Of a stretch of 64,000 nucleotides of DNA, positions 8,702-18,653 are shown one piece after another. The DNA comes from Dankookia rubra (lineage in GTDB: Bacteria > Pseudomonadota > Alphaproteobacteria > Acetobacterales > Acetobacteraceae). The stretch is taken from contig NZ_SMSJ01000003.1 of assembly GCF_004355005.1 (NCBI RefSeq), positions 124,001-188,000 of the forward strand, written 5' to 3'. Each line of letters opens with the position of its first letter. The first letter of the stretch is position 1. The position numbers were made by a program, and so were the translations under genes. A model generated the notes under the pieces. That model saw only the letters and a list, made by a program, of their open reading frames with translations, was not told where the DNA came from and did no database searches.

Positions 8702-9688
8702 ATGTTCGCCTTCATCCTGTCGCGCATCCTGCAGGCCATCCCGGTCATGCTGGTCGTGGCGCTGATCAGCTTCGCCATGTTCGCCTATGTCGGCGACCCG
8801 GTCTCGATCATGCTTGGCCAGGACTTTACCGAAGCGCAGCGCACCCAGCTGATCAAGGACCTCGGCCTCGACCAGTCCTTCCTCATGCAGTTCTCTACCT
8901 TCATCGGCAATGCGGCGCAGGGCGAGTTCGGCCTCTCCTACCGGCTCTCCCGCCCGGTGGCGCAGCTGATCGGCGAACGCGCGCCGGCCACGCTGGAGCT
9001 TGCCATCTGCGCCGCCAGCATCGCGCTGGTCGTCGGCGTGGCGATGGGCGTCTATACTGGCCTTTACCGCAATTCCTGGCTCAGCCGCGCCTTCCTGACC
9101 TTCAGCCTGGTCGGCGTCTCGCTGCCGCCCTTCCTGATCGGCATCCTGCTGATCCTGATCTTCTCCGTCTGGCTCGGCTGGCTGCCGAGCTTCGGCCGCG
9201 GCGAGGTGGTGCAGTTCGGCTGGTGGAGCACCGGATTCCTGACCTGGTCGGGCCTCAAGGCGCTGATCCTGCCGGCCATCACCCTCGGCCTGTTCCAGCT
9301 CACCCTCATCATGCGGCTCGTGCGGTCGGAGATGCTGGAGGTGCTGCGAACCGACTACATCAAGTTCGCCCGGGCGCGGGGCCTTGGCAACCGCGCGATC
9401 AATTTCGGCCATGCGCTGAAGAACACGCTGGTGCCGGTCATCACCATCGCCGGGCTGCAACTCGGCGGCATCATCGCCTTTGCCATCGTGACGGAGACGG
9501 TGTTCCAGTGGCCCGGCATGGGGCTGCTCTTCATCCAGTCGGTCGGCGCCGCCGATATCCCGGTCATGGCGGCCTACCTCATGCTGATCGCGCTGGTCTT
9601 CGTCGGGATCAACCTGGTGGTCGACCTGCTTTATTTCCTTGTCGACCCGCGGCTGCGGGTCGGGCGCGGCGCGGCCGGGGGGCACTGA
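8702..9688 (+). CDS. ABC transporter permease (DppB/OppB type)
   Basis: First inner-membrane permease of the oligopeptide importer, 328 residues with six predicted membrane segments. Residues 1-100 carry the first segment and the periplasmic loop typical of DppB. The ATPase-coupling EAA region is seen in DYIKFARARGLG at about 219-230. The C-terminus LVDLLYFLVDPRLR is the conserved DppB end. It follows the receptor gene and precedes the second permease, whose ATG comes one base after this stop codon. Ribosome entry may depend on a short upstream frame. Confidence 0.92.
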   Translation: MFAFILSRILQAIPVMLVVALISFAMFAYVGDPVSIMLGQDFTEAQRTQLIKDLGLDQSFLMQFSTFIGNAAQGEFGLSYRLSRPVAQLIGERAPATLELAICAASIALVVGVAMGVYTGLYRNSWLSRAFLTFSLVGVSLPPFLIGILLILIFSVWLGWLPSFGRGEVVQFGWWSTGFLTWSGLKALILPAITLGLFQLTLIMRLVRSEMLEVLRTDYIKFARARGLGNRAINFGHALKNTLVPVITIAGLQLGGIIAFAIVTETVFQWPGMGLLFIQSVGAADIPVMAAYLMLIALVFVGINLVVDLLYFLVDPRLRVGRGAAGGH

Positions 9689-9689
9689 G

Positions 9690-10604
9690 ATGGCCTCGGC
9701 CCTTGCCCGCGCCTTCGACAGCGACCTCTGGTGGTCCTTCAAGCGCTCGCCGGTCACGGTGGCCTCGGCCCTCGTGGCGCTGGTCTGCATCCTCGGTGCG
9801 CTGCTGGCGCCCTGGATCGCGCCGCACAATCCCTTCGACCTCGCCACGCTGAACCTCGGAGATGCCTTCAAGCCGCCGGCCTGGGCGGAGGACGGCGACC
9901 CCCTCTTTGGGCTCGGCACCGACGACCAGGGCCGCGACGTGCTCTCGGCCATCATGTACGGCGCGCGCATCTCGCTGCTCGTGGGCGTCTGCGCGGTAGT
10001 CTTCTCGACCCTGGTGGGCGTCGCGGTCGGCCTGCTGGCCGGCTACCTCGGCGGCACGGCGGACAGCCTGCTGATGCGCATCGCGGATATCCAGCTGACC
10101 TTCCCCTCCATCCTCATTGCCCTGCTGGTGGACGGCGTAGTCCGCGCCGCGGTGCCGCGGGAGGTGCATGACCAGATCGCGCTCTTCGTCGTGATCTTCG
10201 CCATCGGCATCAGCGCCTGGCCGCAATTCGCCCGCACCGTCCGGGGATCGACCCTGGTCGAGCGCAACAAGGAATACGTCCTGGCGGCGCGGATCATCGG
10301 CATCTCCCAGGTCAGGATCATGCTGACCCATGTGCTGCCAAACGTGATCGGGCCGGTGCTGGTCATCGCCACGCTCAATCTCGGCTTCGCCATCCTGGCG
10401 GAGGCGACGCTCTCCTTCCTTGGCGTCGGCGTGCCGCCGACCCAGCCTTCGCTCGGCACCCTCATCCGGATCGGCAACGACTTCTTGTTCAGCGGCGAGT
10501 GGTGGATCACCATCTTCCCGGGCATTGCGCTGATCTGCATGGTGCTGTCGGTGAACCTGCTGGGCGACTGGCTGCGCGACGCGCTGAACCCGAGGCTCCG
10601 CTGA
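9690..10604 (+). CDS. ABC transporter permease (DppC/OppC type)
   Basis: Second inner-membrane permease, 304 residues. An N-terminal OppC segment (one membrane helix at about 25-45) precedes a periplasmic loop containing HNPFDL and FGLGTDDQGRDVLS, a hallmark of OppC/DppC. Five further helices follow, with the coupling loop KEYVLAARIIGIS. The C-terminus GDWLRDALNPRLR is standard. I chose the ATG at 9690, one base after the upstream stop; an earlier in-frame start would overlap the permease gene. Its stop overlaps the next ATG (TGATG), indicating coupled translation. Confidence 0.93.
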   Translation: MASALARAFDSDLWWSFKRSPVTVASALVALVCILGALLAPWIAPHNPFDLATLNLGDAFKPPAWAEDGDPLFGLGTDDQGRDVLSAIMYGARISLLVGVCAVVFSTLVGVAVGLLAGYLGGTADSLLMRIADIQLTFPSILIALLVDGVVRAAVPREVHDQIALFVVIFAIGISAWPQFARTVRGSTLVERNKEYVLAARIIGISQVRIMLTHVLPNVIGPVLVIATLNLGFAILAEATLSFLGVGVPPTQPSLGTLIRIGNDFLFSGEWWITIFPGIALICMVLSVNLLGDWLRDALNPRLR

Positions 10605-11605
10605 TGCCCCCGATCCTCGAAGTCCGCGACCTGCGGGTGGAATTCCCGACGCGCCGCGGCACGCTGACGGCGCTCGACGGCGTCTCCTTCGACATTGCCC
10701 CGGGCGAGGTGCTGGGCGTGGTCGGTGAATCCGGCGCCGGCAAGTCGATGACCGGCGCCGCGATCATCGGCCTGCTGGAACCCCCCGGCCGCATCGCCGG
10801 CGGGCAGATTTTGCTAAGCGGCAAGCGCATCGACAACCTGCCCTATGAGCAGATGCGCCGCATCCGCGGCCGCGAGATCGGCGCCATCTTTCAGGACCCG
10901 CTGACCACGCTCAACCCGCTGTACACGGTGGGGCGCCAGCTGATCGAGACGATGCAAACCCATTTGCCGCTTTCCGACAAGGAAGCCCGGCAGCGCGCCA
11001 TCGGCTGGCTGGAGATGGTCGGCATCCCGGCCGCGGCGCAGCGTGTCGACAGCTACCCGCACGAGTTCTCGGGCGGTATGCGCCAGCGCGTGGTCATCTC
11101 GCTCGCCCTCTGCGCCGAGCCCAAGCTGATCGTGGCAGACGAGCCGACCACCGCGCTCGACGTCTCCATCCAGGCGCAGATCATAGCCCTGCTGAAGACC
11201 CTGGCGCGGGAGAAGCGAACGGCGATGATGCTGGTCACGCACGACATGGGCGTCATCGCCGAGACCGCCGATCGCGTTGCCGTCATGTATGCCGGCCGCA
11301 TCGCCGAGATCGGCCCGGTCCGCAGCGTGGTGAAGTCGGCCAAGCACCCCTATTCCGCCGGCCTCATGGCCTCCATTCCGCCGCTCGACCGGAAGGTCGA
11401 CCACCTCGCCGGCATCGAGGGTTCCATGCCCAGGCTCTCCGCCATCCCGCAGGGCTGTGCCTTCAACCCGCGCTGCGCGCATGTCTTCGCCCGCTGCAGG
11501 ATCGAGCGGCCCGAACTGCTCGAGACCGGCAGCACGCGGGCAGCCTGCTGGCTCTACGACCCCGCCTCCGAAAAGCAGGCACCGGAGGTGATGCGCCATG
11601 TCTGA
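10604..11605 (+). CDS. ABC transporter ATP-binding protein (DppD/OppD type)
   Basis: Cytoplasmic ATPase, 333 residues. Walker A GESGAGKS is at 41-48, the signature FSGGMRQR at about 155-162, and Walker [13 protein letters not shown] follows. The H-loop is VTHDMG. The C-terminal oligopeptide extension (oligo_HPY) has the Cys cluster [14 protein letters not shown]. It starts within the stop codon of the permease gene, and its own end overlaps the next ATPase start by 8 bases. With the partner ATPase it would form the heterodimer powering peptide import. Confidence 0.93.
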   Translation: MPPILEVRDLRVEFPTRRGTLTALDGVSFDIAPGEVLGVVGESGAGKSMTGAAIIGLLEPPGRIAGGQILLSGKRIDNLPYEQMRRIRGREIGAIFQDPLTTLNPLYTVGRQLIETMQTHLPLSDKEARQRAIGWLEMVGIPAAAQRVDSYPHEFSGGMRQRVVISLALCAEPKLIVADEPTTALDVSIQAQIIALLKTLAREKRTAMMLVTHDMGVIAETADRVAVMYAGRIAEIGPVRSVVKSAKHPYSAGLMASIPPLDRKVDHLAGIEGSMPRLSAIPQGCAFNPRCAHVFARCRIERPELLETGSTRAACWLYDPASEKQAPEVMRHV

Positions 11606-12653
11606 GACGCCCGTGCTCGTCGCCGAGGACTTGGCGCGCTACTTCGACGTCTCCCGCCCGCTGCTGCAGCGGCTGCTGTCGCGGGAGGGCCGCCGCACCC
11701 TGAAGGCCGTCGACGGCGTCTCCTTCGAGATCCCGAAGGGCACCACGCTCTCCCTCGTCGGCGAGAGCGGCTGCGGCAAGTCGACCGTCGCCCGCCTGGT
11801 CGTCGGCCTCTATCGCCCGACCCGCGGTCGCGTACTGTTCGAGGGGATCGAACTGGAGAAAGCCCGCGCCGATGCCGAGACCCGGCGGCGGATGCAGATG
11901 ATCTTCCAAGATCCCTATGCTTCTCTCAACCCTCGCTGGCGCGTGCAGGACATCGTCGCCGAGCCTATCCGCGCCTTCGGCATGGCGGAAGGAGCCGCGG
12001 CGCTGCGCGAGCGCGTCGGTCATTTGCTGACCCAGGTCGGCCTCTCGCCGCTGGATGGCGAGAAGTTCCCGCACGAATTCAGCGGCGGCCAGCGCCAGCG
12101 TATCTCGATCGCCCGCGCGCTTTCCTCCAACCCCGACTTCCTGGTCTGTGACGAGCCGACAAGCGCGCTCGACGTCTCGGTCCAGGCGCAGATCCTTAAC
12201 CTGATGAAGGACCTGCAGCAGCGGCTGGGGCTGACTTACCTGTTCATCAGCCACAACTTGGCGGTGGTGCGGCAGATCAGCGACCGGATCGGCGTGATGT
12301 ATCTCGGCCGGCTCGTCGAGCTCGCCCCGGCGGAGACGCTCTTCACCGCGCCGAGGCACCCGTATACACGGGCGCTGATGGAGGCAATCCCGGACCTTGA
12401 GATGACCGGGCGGCAGCGGATCCCCGTCGGCGGGGAGGTGCCGAGCCCGATCAGCCCTCCTTCCGGCTGCCCCTTCCACCCGCGCTGCCCGCTGGCCGAT
12501 GCCCGGTGCAAGGCGGCGATGCCGGCGCTGCTAGCCCCCATGACGCAAGGCGATACCGTGGTCGCCTGTCATGCGGTGGAGGAGCGGCGCGACCCGCCCC
12601 CGGCGCCGGCCGGCGCCGATCAGCGCATCGGCACGACCGCCATCGCATTGTAG
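11598..12653 (+). CDS. ABC transporter ATP-binding protein (DppF/OppF type)
   Basis: Second ATPase of the importer, 351 residues. Walker A GESGCGKS is at about 55-62, the Q-loop is in [13 protein letters not shown], the signature is FSGGQRQR, Walker B is [11 protein letters not shown] and the H-loop ISHN. The C-terminal [14 protein letters not shown] is the family Cys motif. An insertion at about 15-33 ([13 protein letters not shown]) is common in OppF. It ends the five-gene operon and its last 34 bases overlap the convergent creA gene, leaving no room for a conventional terminator between them. Confidence 0.93.
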   Translation: MSETPVLVAEDLARYFDVSRPLLQRLLSREGRRTLKAVDGVSFEIPKGTTLSLVGESGCGKSTVARLVVGLYRPTRGRVLFEGIELEKARADAETRRRMQMIFQDPYASLNPRWRVQDIVAEPIRAFGMAEGAAALRERVGHLLTQVGLSPLDGEKFPHEFSGGQRQRISIARALSSNPDFLVCDEPTSALDVSVQAQILNLMKDLQQRLGLTYLFISHNLAVVRQISDRIGVMYLGRLVELAPAETLFTAPRHPYTRALMEAIPDLEMTGRQRIPVGGEVPSPISPPSGCPFHPRCPLADARCKAAMPALLAPMTQGDTVVACHAVEERRDPPPAPAGADQRIGTTAIAL

Positions 12654-13087
12654 GGCGAGCCGTCCACCAGCTTGGTCGACCAGGCCATGTAGACCACCAC
12701 GTTGCGTTCTTCGTCGAGGAAGCGGTGCACCCGCGTCTCCTTGAAGAACAAGCTGGTGGCGCTCTCGTAGACCCGCTCGCCCTTTGCGCTGCGGCGGGCG
12801 GCGTCGCTCACCTTCACCGCCCCGGTCTGGGTGCAGGACAGCGCGAAGCGCGCCGGGTCCTCGGCCAGCCCGACCATGCCGCTGACCCCGCCGGTGCGGG
12901 CCTGGGCGATGTAGCAGGACACGCCTTCAATCTTCGGATCGTCGAACCGCTCGATGACGATCTGATGGCTGCGGGTCAGGCCGAGGTTGGTCAGCGCGGT
13001 ATTCACATGACCGATCTCCTTGGTTTCTTGGGCGAAGGCGGCGCAAGGCAGGGTCAAGGCGGCGGCAAGGATGGCGAGGCGGCGCAT
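12620..13087 (-). CDS. creA: CreA family periplasmic protein
   Basis: Small exported protein of 155 residues. The signal peptide is about 1-20, ending AFAQ. The mature protein begins ETKEIGHV and has the CreA-family pattern, including [17 protein letters not shown] and a C-terminal [17 protein letters not shown]. The function of CreA is not established despite its name from the E. coli cre locus; no creBCD genes are adjacent. I chose the ATG at 13087, at the signal peptide, rather than an upstream in-frame start lacking export features. Its 3' end overlaps the convergent ABC ATPase gene by 34 bp. Confidence 0.88.
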   Translation of the reverse strand: MRRLAILAAALTLPCAAFAQETKEIGHVNTALTNLGLTRSHQIVIERFDDPKIEGVSCYIAQARTGGVSGMVGLAEDPARFALSCTQTGAVKVSDAARRSAKGERVYESATSLFFKETRVHRFLDEERNVVVYMAWSTKLVDGSPYNAMAVVPMR

Positions 13088-13276
13088 GGCGGGCTCCTGC
13101 AGGTACGGCTGACAGGCTTCAACATCGGTCGCGCAGATTGGCGACCGTAAAATCCAACCCATGCGCGGATGTGACCGGCAGCGGCGCCGGTTTCAGAACC
13201 GCATGCCGAGCCGCAGGGGCCGTTGTGCCGCGGCGAATCGACGCGTGATCGTGCGCGCCCCCCCCCGCGATCCGCG

Positions 13277-14971
13277 CTATTCGCCCAGCGCCACGCCATC
13301 CCGCCGGGGATCCGCACCGCCCTTCAGGCGCAGTCCGCCGGCCTCGCGCAGCATCCGGATGGCGTGCAGCCCGCTGGTCATGGTGCGGACCTCCACCGGG
13401 AAGCCGCGCGCCTGCAGCGCCGGGGCCAAACCCGCGGCAGAGGTGCCGGCCTCGAGCTCGATCCGCTCGTTCGCCGCGCCGATCCTGGGCAGCGCGACCG
13501 CGGGTTGCGGGTCCATCCCCCAATCCAGCATCGCCACCAGCGTCTGCGCCACATGGCCGATGATGCGGAAACCGCCAGCCGAGCCGACCACCGCTGCCGG
13601 CAGGCCATCTGCGCCGAAGACGATGGTGGGCGACATCGAGGAGCGCGGCCGCTTGCCTGGCGCCACCCGGTTTGCCACCGGCCTGCCGTCGATCTCCGGT
13701 AGGAAGGAGAAGTCGGTCAGCTCGTTGTTCAGCAGCATCCCGCGCACCATTAGCCGGGCGCCGAAGACGTCCTCGATGGTGGTGGTCATCGCCACGACAT
13801 TGCCGGCGGCATCGACGATCGACAGATGGCTGGTGCCGTTCTCCGGCTGCGGCGGTTGCGCGGCCAGCGGGGCGCCGGCGGACCAGGGCGGGTTGCCGGC
13901 GCGGGGTCCAGCCAGGGCGCGGTCGCGGTCGATCAGCTGCGCCCTGAGCGTCAGGTAGGCCGGGTCGAGCAGGCCGCGCAGCGGCACCGCCACCTGATCG
14001 CCATCGGCAAGATAGCGGTTGCGGTCGGCGAAGGCGATGCGCCCGGCCTCGCCCAGCAGATGCGCGGCATCGAGCACGCGTGCCTCGGACGGCGTGCCAC
14101 GCGGGTCGAGCGAGGCCATGTCCTGGTGGCCGAGCAGCGCCATGATCTGCAGCACCGCCACGCCGCCGGAGGAAGGCGGCGGAAATCCGCACAGGGTCCA
14201 GGTCCGGTAGGGCGCGCAGACCGCCTCCCGCAGCCGTGGCGCATAGCCGGCCAGGTCGTCCGTGGTCATGAAGCCGGGATTGGCATGCGCCCGCACGGCG
14301 GTGGCAATATCGGCGGCGATCGGGCCGAGGTGTAGCGCATCGGCGCCCTGTTCGGCGACGGCGCGCAGCGTCGCGGCCAGGGCCGGGTTGCGCAGCGGCG
14401 CGCCGGCGGCGAGCGGCCTGCCACCGGGCAGCAGCAGCGCGCGGGCCTGCGGGTCGCGTCCCAGCCTGTCGGCATCGGCGGCGATCTGCGCCGAAAGCCG
14501 GGCGGAGATGGGGAAGCCGGCGTCGGCGACGGCGATGGCCGGGGCGAAAAGCTGTGCCCAGGGCAGCCGGCCCTGGTCCTTGTGCGCGGCTTCCAGCATC
14601 CGCATCGCACCGGGCACGCCGACGGCACGGCCGCCGACCGCCGCGTCGAGGAAGGGCATTGGCTGCCCGTCGCGCAGGAAAAGCCCGGGCGGCGCGGCGG
14701 CCGGCGCCGTCTCCCGCCCGTCCCAGGCGGCGAGGCGCCGGGCTGCGGCGTCCCAGTGCAGCAGCAGGGCACCGCCGGCGAGGCCGGAGGCCTGCGGTTC
14801 CACCACCGCCAGCATCGCCTGGGCGGCGATGGCGGCATCGATGGCATTGCCACCGGCGCGCAGCATGGCCGAGCCAGCCTCGGCCGCCAGCGGATGGGCC
14901 ACGGCGATCATCTGGCGTTGCGCGCGCGCAGGCACGGCGAGGAGCAGGAGCAGCAGGACCAATCGGATCAT
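13277..14971 (-). CDS. ggt: Gamma-glutamyltransferase, canonical, exported
   Basis: N-terminal nucleophile hydrolase that transfers or hydrolyses gamma-glutamyl groups from glutathione and similar substrates. It has 564 residues with a signal peptide (about 1-18, ending ARAQ), so it is likely periplasmic. The precursor is expected to self-cleave before Thr380 in ENGTSHLSIVD. The glutamate-binding RETAP (Arg87) and the PPSSGG pocket loop at about 265-270 are both present, unlike in the two GGT-fold paralogues at 28305 and 42334. It is transcribed alone on the minus strand, 189 bp upstream of creA. This is the best candidate in the window for a true GGT. Confidence 0.92.
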   Translation of the reverse strand: MIRLVLLLLLLAVPARAQRQMIAVAHPLAAEAGSAMLRAGGNAIDAAIAAQAMLAVVEPQASGLAGGALLLHWDAAARRLAAWDGRETAPAAAPPGLFLRDGQPMPFLDAAVGGRAVGVPGAMRMLEAAHKDQGRLPWAQLFAPAIAVADAGFPISARLSAQIAADADRLGRDPQARALLLPGGRPLAAGAPLRNPALAATLRAVAEQGADALHLGPIAADIATAVRAHANPGFMTTDDLAGYAPRLREAVCAPYRTWTLCGFPPPSSGGVAVLQIMALLGHQDMASLDPRGTPSEARVLDAAHLLGEAGRIAFADRNRYLADGDQVAVPLRGLLDPAYLTLRAQLIDRDRALAGPRAGNPPWSAGAPLAAQPPQPENGTSHLSIVDAAGNVVAMTTTIEDVFGARLMVRGMLLNNELTDFSFLPEIDGRPVANRVAPGKRPRSSMSPTIVFGADGLPAAVVGSAGGFRIIGHVAQTLVAMLDWGMDPQPAVALPRIGAANERIELEAGTSAAGLAPALQARGFPVEVRTMTSGLHAIRMLREAGGLRLKGGADPRRDGVALGE

Positions 14972-15022
14972 CGCGCTCCCCTCGAATGTCCGACCTTTGT
15001 AGCGGCGGGCGGGGAGGCGCGG

Positions 15023-16549
15023 CTAGGCCGCCTGGATGCGGGCGCCGCCGCGGTGGCGGAAGGCCAGCGCCTCGGCCACATGGGCTCGCTGCACGGCCTC
15101 GCTGCCGGCCAGGTCGGCGATGGTACGCGCGACGCGCAGGGTCCGGGTATAGCCGCGCGCCGAAAGCCGCAGCCGGTCCGCCGCCTGTTCCGCCAGCAGG
15201 CGTGCCGGGGCATCGGCCAGCAGCGTGCGGTCCAGCACAGCGCCCTCGGCGACGGCATTGCAGCGGGGGCCATCCGGGCCGTAGCGCGCGCGCTGCCGCT
15301 CGCGCGCCGCGCGGATGCGGGTGGCGACCGCCATTGTCGTCTCGCCGACCGGAGCGCGGGCCAGCTCGGCCGGGGGCACCGGCATGACCTCGATCGCCAG
15401 GTCCATGCGGTCGAGCAGCGGGCCGGAGAGGCGCATCTGGTAGTCCTCGCCGCAGCGGGGCGCCCGGCCGCATTCGCGCGGGGCGTCACCGAGGTAGCCA
15501 CAGCGGCAGGGGTTCATCGCGGCGATGCACTGGAAGCGCGCGGGGTAGGTGACGTGGTGGTTGGCGCGGCTGATGCTGGCGCGGCCGGTCTCCATTGGCT
15601 GGCGCAGCGCCTCCAGCGCCGGACGGGGGAATTCCGGCCATTCGTCGAGAAACAGCACGCCGTTATGGGCCAAACTGATCTCGCCCGGCTTGGCGCGGTT
15701 GCCGCCCCCCGTCAGCGCCGCCTGGCTGGCGGAGTGGTGCGGCTCGCGGAAGGGCGGGCGGGTGACCAACCGGCCGCCGCGCAGCAGGCCGGCGATGGAA
15801 TGCACCAAGCTGACCTCCAAAGCCTCCTTCGAAGTCAGGTCGGGCAGCAGACCAGGCAGCCGGGCCGCGAGCATCGACTTGCCGGCGCCCGGTGGGCCGA
15901 TCATCAGCAGGTTGTGCCCGCCAGCAGCCGCGACCTCGAGCGCGCGCTTGGCGCTTTCCTGCCCCTTCACCTCGGACAAGCACGGTCCCTGCCAGGGCGT
16001 GCTGTCCGCCGCCGGCGGCTCCGGCGGCGTCAGCACCTGGGTCCCGCGGAAGTGGTTCATCAGCGCGAGCAGGTCGGGCGCGGCCAGCACCTCGATTCGC
16101 CCGGCCCAGGCGGCCTCGCTCCCCTGGGCCGCCGGGCAGATCAGGCCAAGGTCGCGCTCGGACGCCGCGAGCGCCGCGGGCAGCACCCCGGCTACCGGGT
16201 TGATCCCGCCGTCCAGGGCGAGTTCTCCAAGCGCGGCATAGCCGGCCAGCTCCTCGCGCGGCAGGACATCCATCGCGGCCAGCACCGCAAGCGCGATGGG
16301 CAGGTCGAAATGGCTGCCTTCCTTGGTGATGTCGGCCGGCGCCAGGTTCACCAGCACGCGCTTCGGCGGAAGGGACAGGCCGAGGCCGGCCAGTGCCGCG
16401 CGCACCCGTTCCCGGCTCTCGCCGACCGCCTTGTCGGGAAGGCCGACAACCAGGAAAGCCGGCAGGCCGGCGGCGATCTGCACCTGCACCTCGACCGGCT
16501 GGGCATCGATGCCGGCGAAGGCGAAGCTGGCGACTCGGGCGATCGTCAT
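15023..16549 (-). CDS. comM: YifB/ComM family Mg-chelatase-like AAA ATPase
   Basis: AAA+ protein of about 508 residues. The N-terminal ChlI-like Lon-S5 fold (about 20-140, with DLPIALAVLAAMDVLP) is followed by the ATPase core with Walker A GPPGAGKS at 218-225 and Walker B GVLFLDEWPEF. A C-terminal Mg-chelatase helical domain follows. A Cys cluster (CRCGYLGD, CGRAPRC) sits between them. Characterised ComM is a helicase promoting branch migration in natural transformation, so a recombination role is likely, though no other competence genes are present. I chose the ATG at 16549, where conserved MTIARVASFAF begins; an ATG 12 bases upstream is also possible. Confidence 0.88.
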   Translation of the reverse strand: MTIARVASFAFAGIDAQPVEVQVQIAAGLPAFLVVGLPDKAVGESRERVRAALAGLGLSLPPKRVLVNLAPADITKEGSHFDLPIALAVLAAMDVLPREELAGYAALGELALDGGINPVAGVLPAALAASERDLGLICPAAQGSEAAWAGRIEVLAAPDLLALMNHFRGTQVLTPPEPPAADSTPWQGPCLSEVKGQESAKRALEVAAAGGHNLLMIGPPGAGKSMLAARLPGLLPDLTSKEALEVSLVHSIAGLLRGGRLVTRPPFREPHHSASQAALTGGGNRAKPGEISLAHNGVLFLDEWPEFPRPALEALRQPMETGRASISRANHHVTYPARFQCIAAMNPCRCGYLGDAPRECGRAPRCGEDYQMRLSGPLLDRMDLAIEVMPVPPAELARAPVGETTMAVATRIRAARERQRARYGPDGPRCNAVAEGAVLDRTLLADAPARLLAEQAADRLRLSARGYTRTLRVARTIADLAGSEAVQRAHVAEALAFRHRGGARIQAA

Positions 16550-16620
16550 GCGACTGACCATGGCGGTCGGGCCATGGCCGCGCAACAACACAATGCAATA
16601 ACAAAATGAACTGAGGTAAC

Positions 16621-17622
16621 CTAACCGGCCGCGGCCTCCGCCTGGCGCAGCAGCCGGATGAAGTTGCCCGACCAGAGCAGCCTCAGCTCCCGCGGACCGT
16701 AGCCGCGCCGCAGCAGGGCCGCGCTCAGCCCCGGCGTCTCGGCCGCATTCTGCCAGCCTTCCACCGCGCCGCCGCCGTCGAAGTCGGAGGAGACGCCGAC
16801 ATGCTCGACGCCGATGCGGTTCACCGCATGGTCGACATGGTCGGCCATGTCCTCGACGCTTGCCGGGTTGCGCTGGCCGTCCGGCACCTTCCGCAGGAAG
16901 GCCGGCACCGCGGTGATCTGCGCCAGGCCGCCGACCCGCCGCAGCGCATCAAGCTGCTCGTCGTCGATGCCGCGCGGATGGTCGCAGAGCGCGCGGCAGG
17001 CGGTATGCGTGGCGACGACCGGGGTGCGCGACACCTCGGCCGCCTGCAGCATGCCCTGCTTCGAGACATGGCTGACATCGACCAGCATCCCCGCCCGGTT
17101 CAGCGCGCCGATCGCAGCGCGGCCGAGCGGCGAGAGCCCGCCATGTTCCGCCGGCGCGTCACCCAGCTGCGGTCGCGGCCGGGCGCTGTCCGACAGGTCG
17201 TTGTGCCCGTCATGCGTCAGGGTCAGGTAGCAGGCGCCGAGTGCCTTCCAGCGCGCCGGCGCGCCCAGGTCATGGCCCATAGAATAGCCGTTCTCGACCG
17301 CCGACATCACCGCCAGGGCGCCGGCGGCGAAGCAGGCTTCCAACTCGTCGGCCGTGGCGCAGAAGTGGTGCGCCGCGCCGTCGGCACGGGCGCGGATATG
17401 CCGCAGCATGGCCTCGGCGCGTTCGGCGGCGGCCGCATGCCCCGCCGCGTCGCGCTTGCCCTGGCCGACATAGGCGATGAAGATCGCCGCGTTCAGCCCG
17501 CCGCGCGTCATCTTCGGGAAGTCGACCCGCATCGGACCTTCCGTCAGCGGGTCCGGCGGATCCGGCCAGCGGATGTCGACATGGGTGTCGAGACAGAGGG
17601 TGGCCGCGTGGATGTCGCTCAT
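16621..17622 (-). CDS. Dipeptidase, peptidase family M19
   Basis: Membrane-dipeptidase (renal dipeptidase) family metallohydrolase, 333 residues. Zinc-site elements appear in order: HVD near residue 14-16, the bridging Glu in SAVENGYSMGHD, His in DVSHVSK, and His in THTACRALCDHPRG. It likely cleaves dipeptides, possibly with D-residues or beta-lactam-like bonds. No signal peptide is visible. The ATG at 17622 overlaps the stop of the upstream deacetylase gene by 4 bases (ATGA), so the two are co-translated. This pair, with the divergent M20 and M81 genes, forms a block of amide-hydrolysing enzymes. Confidence 0.9.
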   Translation of the reverse strand: MSDIHAATLCLDTHVDIRWPDPPDPLTEGPMRVDFPKMTRGGLNAAIFIAYVGQGKRDAAGHAAAAERAEAMLRHIRARADGAAHHFCATADELEACFAAGALAVMSAVENGYSMGHDLGAPARWKALGACYLTLTHDGHNDLSDSARPRPQLGDAPAEHGGLSPLGRAAIGALNRAGMLVDVSHVSKQGMLQAAEVSRTPVVATHTACRALCDHPRGIDDEQLDALRRVGGLAQITAVPAFLRKVPDGQRNPASVEDMADHVDHAVNRIGVEHVGVSSDFDGGGAVEGWQNAAETPGLSAALLRRGYGPRELRLLWSGNFIRLLRQAEAAAG

Positions 17623-18653
17623 GCCTCGCTCCAGCCGGTCAGAAACCGCTGCAACAGGCTGCCGAGCAGGTCGATGTTGTAGCCGCCTTCCTGGATCAGC
17701 GCGCTCGGCAGGCCGAGGCCGGCGATCAGAGCGCCGGCCCGGGCGAAGCCGTCCGCCGTCACGCTCAGCGCGTTCAGCGGCTCGTGCTCGGAGGCATCGA
17801 AGCCGAGCGAGACGACCAACGCCTCCGCCCCGAAGTCGCGCGCCACCTGGACACCACGGGCCACGGCCTCCAGCCAGGGCGCATCGCCGCTGCCGATGGC
17901 AAGCGGCAGGTTGAGGTTGCAGCCGGCGCCGGCGCCGGCGCCGCGTTCCTCGGCATGGCCGACATACCAGGGATAGTAGCGCGTCGGGTCGCCATGGACG
18001 GAGACGGTCAGCACGTCCTCCCGCTCCCAGAAGATGCCCTGGGTGCCGTTGCCGTGATGGCTGTCGATGTCGAGGGTGGCGACCCGCGGTGCCCCGGCGG
18101 CCCGCAGCGCCTCGACCGCCAGGGCGGCGTTGTTGACGTAACAATGGCCGCCGGCCCGGGCGGCATAGGCGTGGTGGCCGGGCGGGCGGCAGAGCGCGTA
18201 GGCGCTGCGGCCGGCCGCCGCCTCGGCCGCGGCGGCCAGGGCGACGCCGGCGGCGGAGAGCGTCGCCTCCCAGGTCCCGGGGCCGATCGGGCAGGCGGCG
18301 TCGGCGCTGTACCAGCCGGCCTGGCCGATGATGTGGTTGCCGGCCCGGGCGCCATGCGCCAGCATCTCGGGCGCGGGATGGATGTTGGCCACGACCTCCG
18401 GCCCGCCACTGGGCAGATCGGCCCAGGCGGCTGCGGCGGTGGCGAGGTATTCGACATAGTCGGGCGTGTGGACCCGGGTCAGCGCGGCCCGCCCGGCCGG
18501 CGCCGCGACATCCGGCACGATGCCCAGCGCCTGCAGCCCCGCCAGCAGCGAGGCGGCGCGTTCCGGTACCTCGAAATTCGGGCGGACCTCGCCGCGGGTC
18601 AGGAAGAAGCGCGGCGTATGCCGGGCCTGGTCGGGGTGATGGAAGGCGCGCAT
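17619..18653 (-). CDS. Histone deacetylase-family protein (acetylpolyamine amidohydrolase-like)
   Basis: Zinc amidohydrolase of the arginase/deacetylase fold, 344 residues. Family motifs are RPPGHHA, the metal-binding DIDSHHGNGTQ, FDASEHEP, and the catalytic-loop Tyr in QEGGYNID. The N-terminal FHHPDQARHTPRFF is typical of bacterial acetylpolyamine amidohydrolases, which remove acetyl groups from polyamines or other N-acetylated amines. The ATG at 18653 marks the first conserved strand; an upstream in-frame start adds 20 unconserved residues. It overlaps the M19 dipeptidase by 4 bases. It is divergent from the M20 deacylase across 101 bp that must hold both promoters. Confidence 0.88.
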   Translation of the reverse strand: MRAFHHPDQARHTPRFFLTRGEVRPNFEVPERAASLLAGLQALGIVPDVAAPAGRAALTRVHTPDYVEYLATAAAAWADLPSGGPEVVANIHPAPEMLAHGARAGNHIIGQAGWYSADAACPIGPGTWEATLSAAGVALAAAAEAAAGRSAYALCRPPGHHAYAARAGGHCYVNNAALAVEALRAAGAPRVATLDIDSHHGNGTQGIFWEREDVLTVSVHGDPTRYYPWYVGHAEERGAGAGAGCNLNLPLAIGSGDAPWLEAVARGVQVARDFGAEALVVSLGFDASEHEPLNALSVTADGFARAGALIAGLGLPSALIQEGGYNIDLLGSLLQRFLTGWSEA

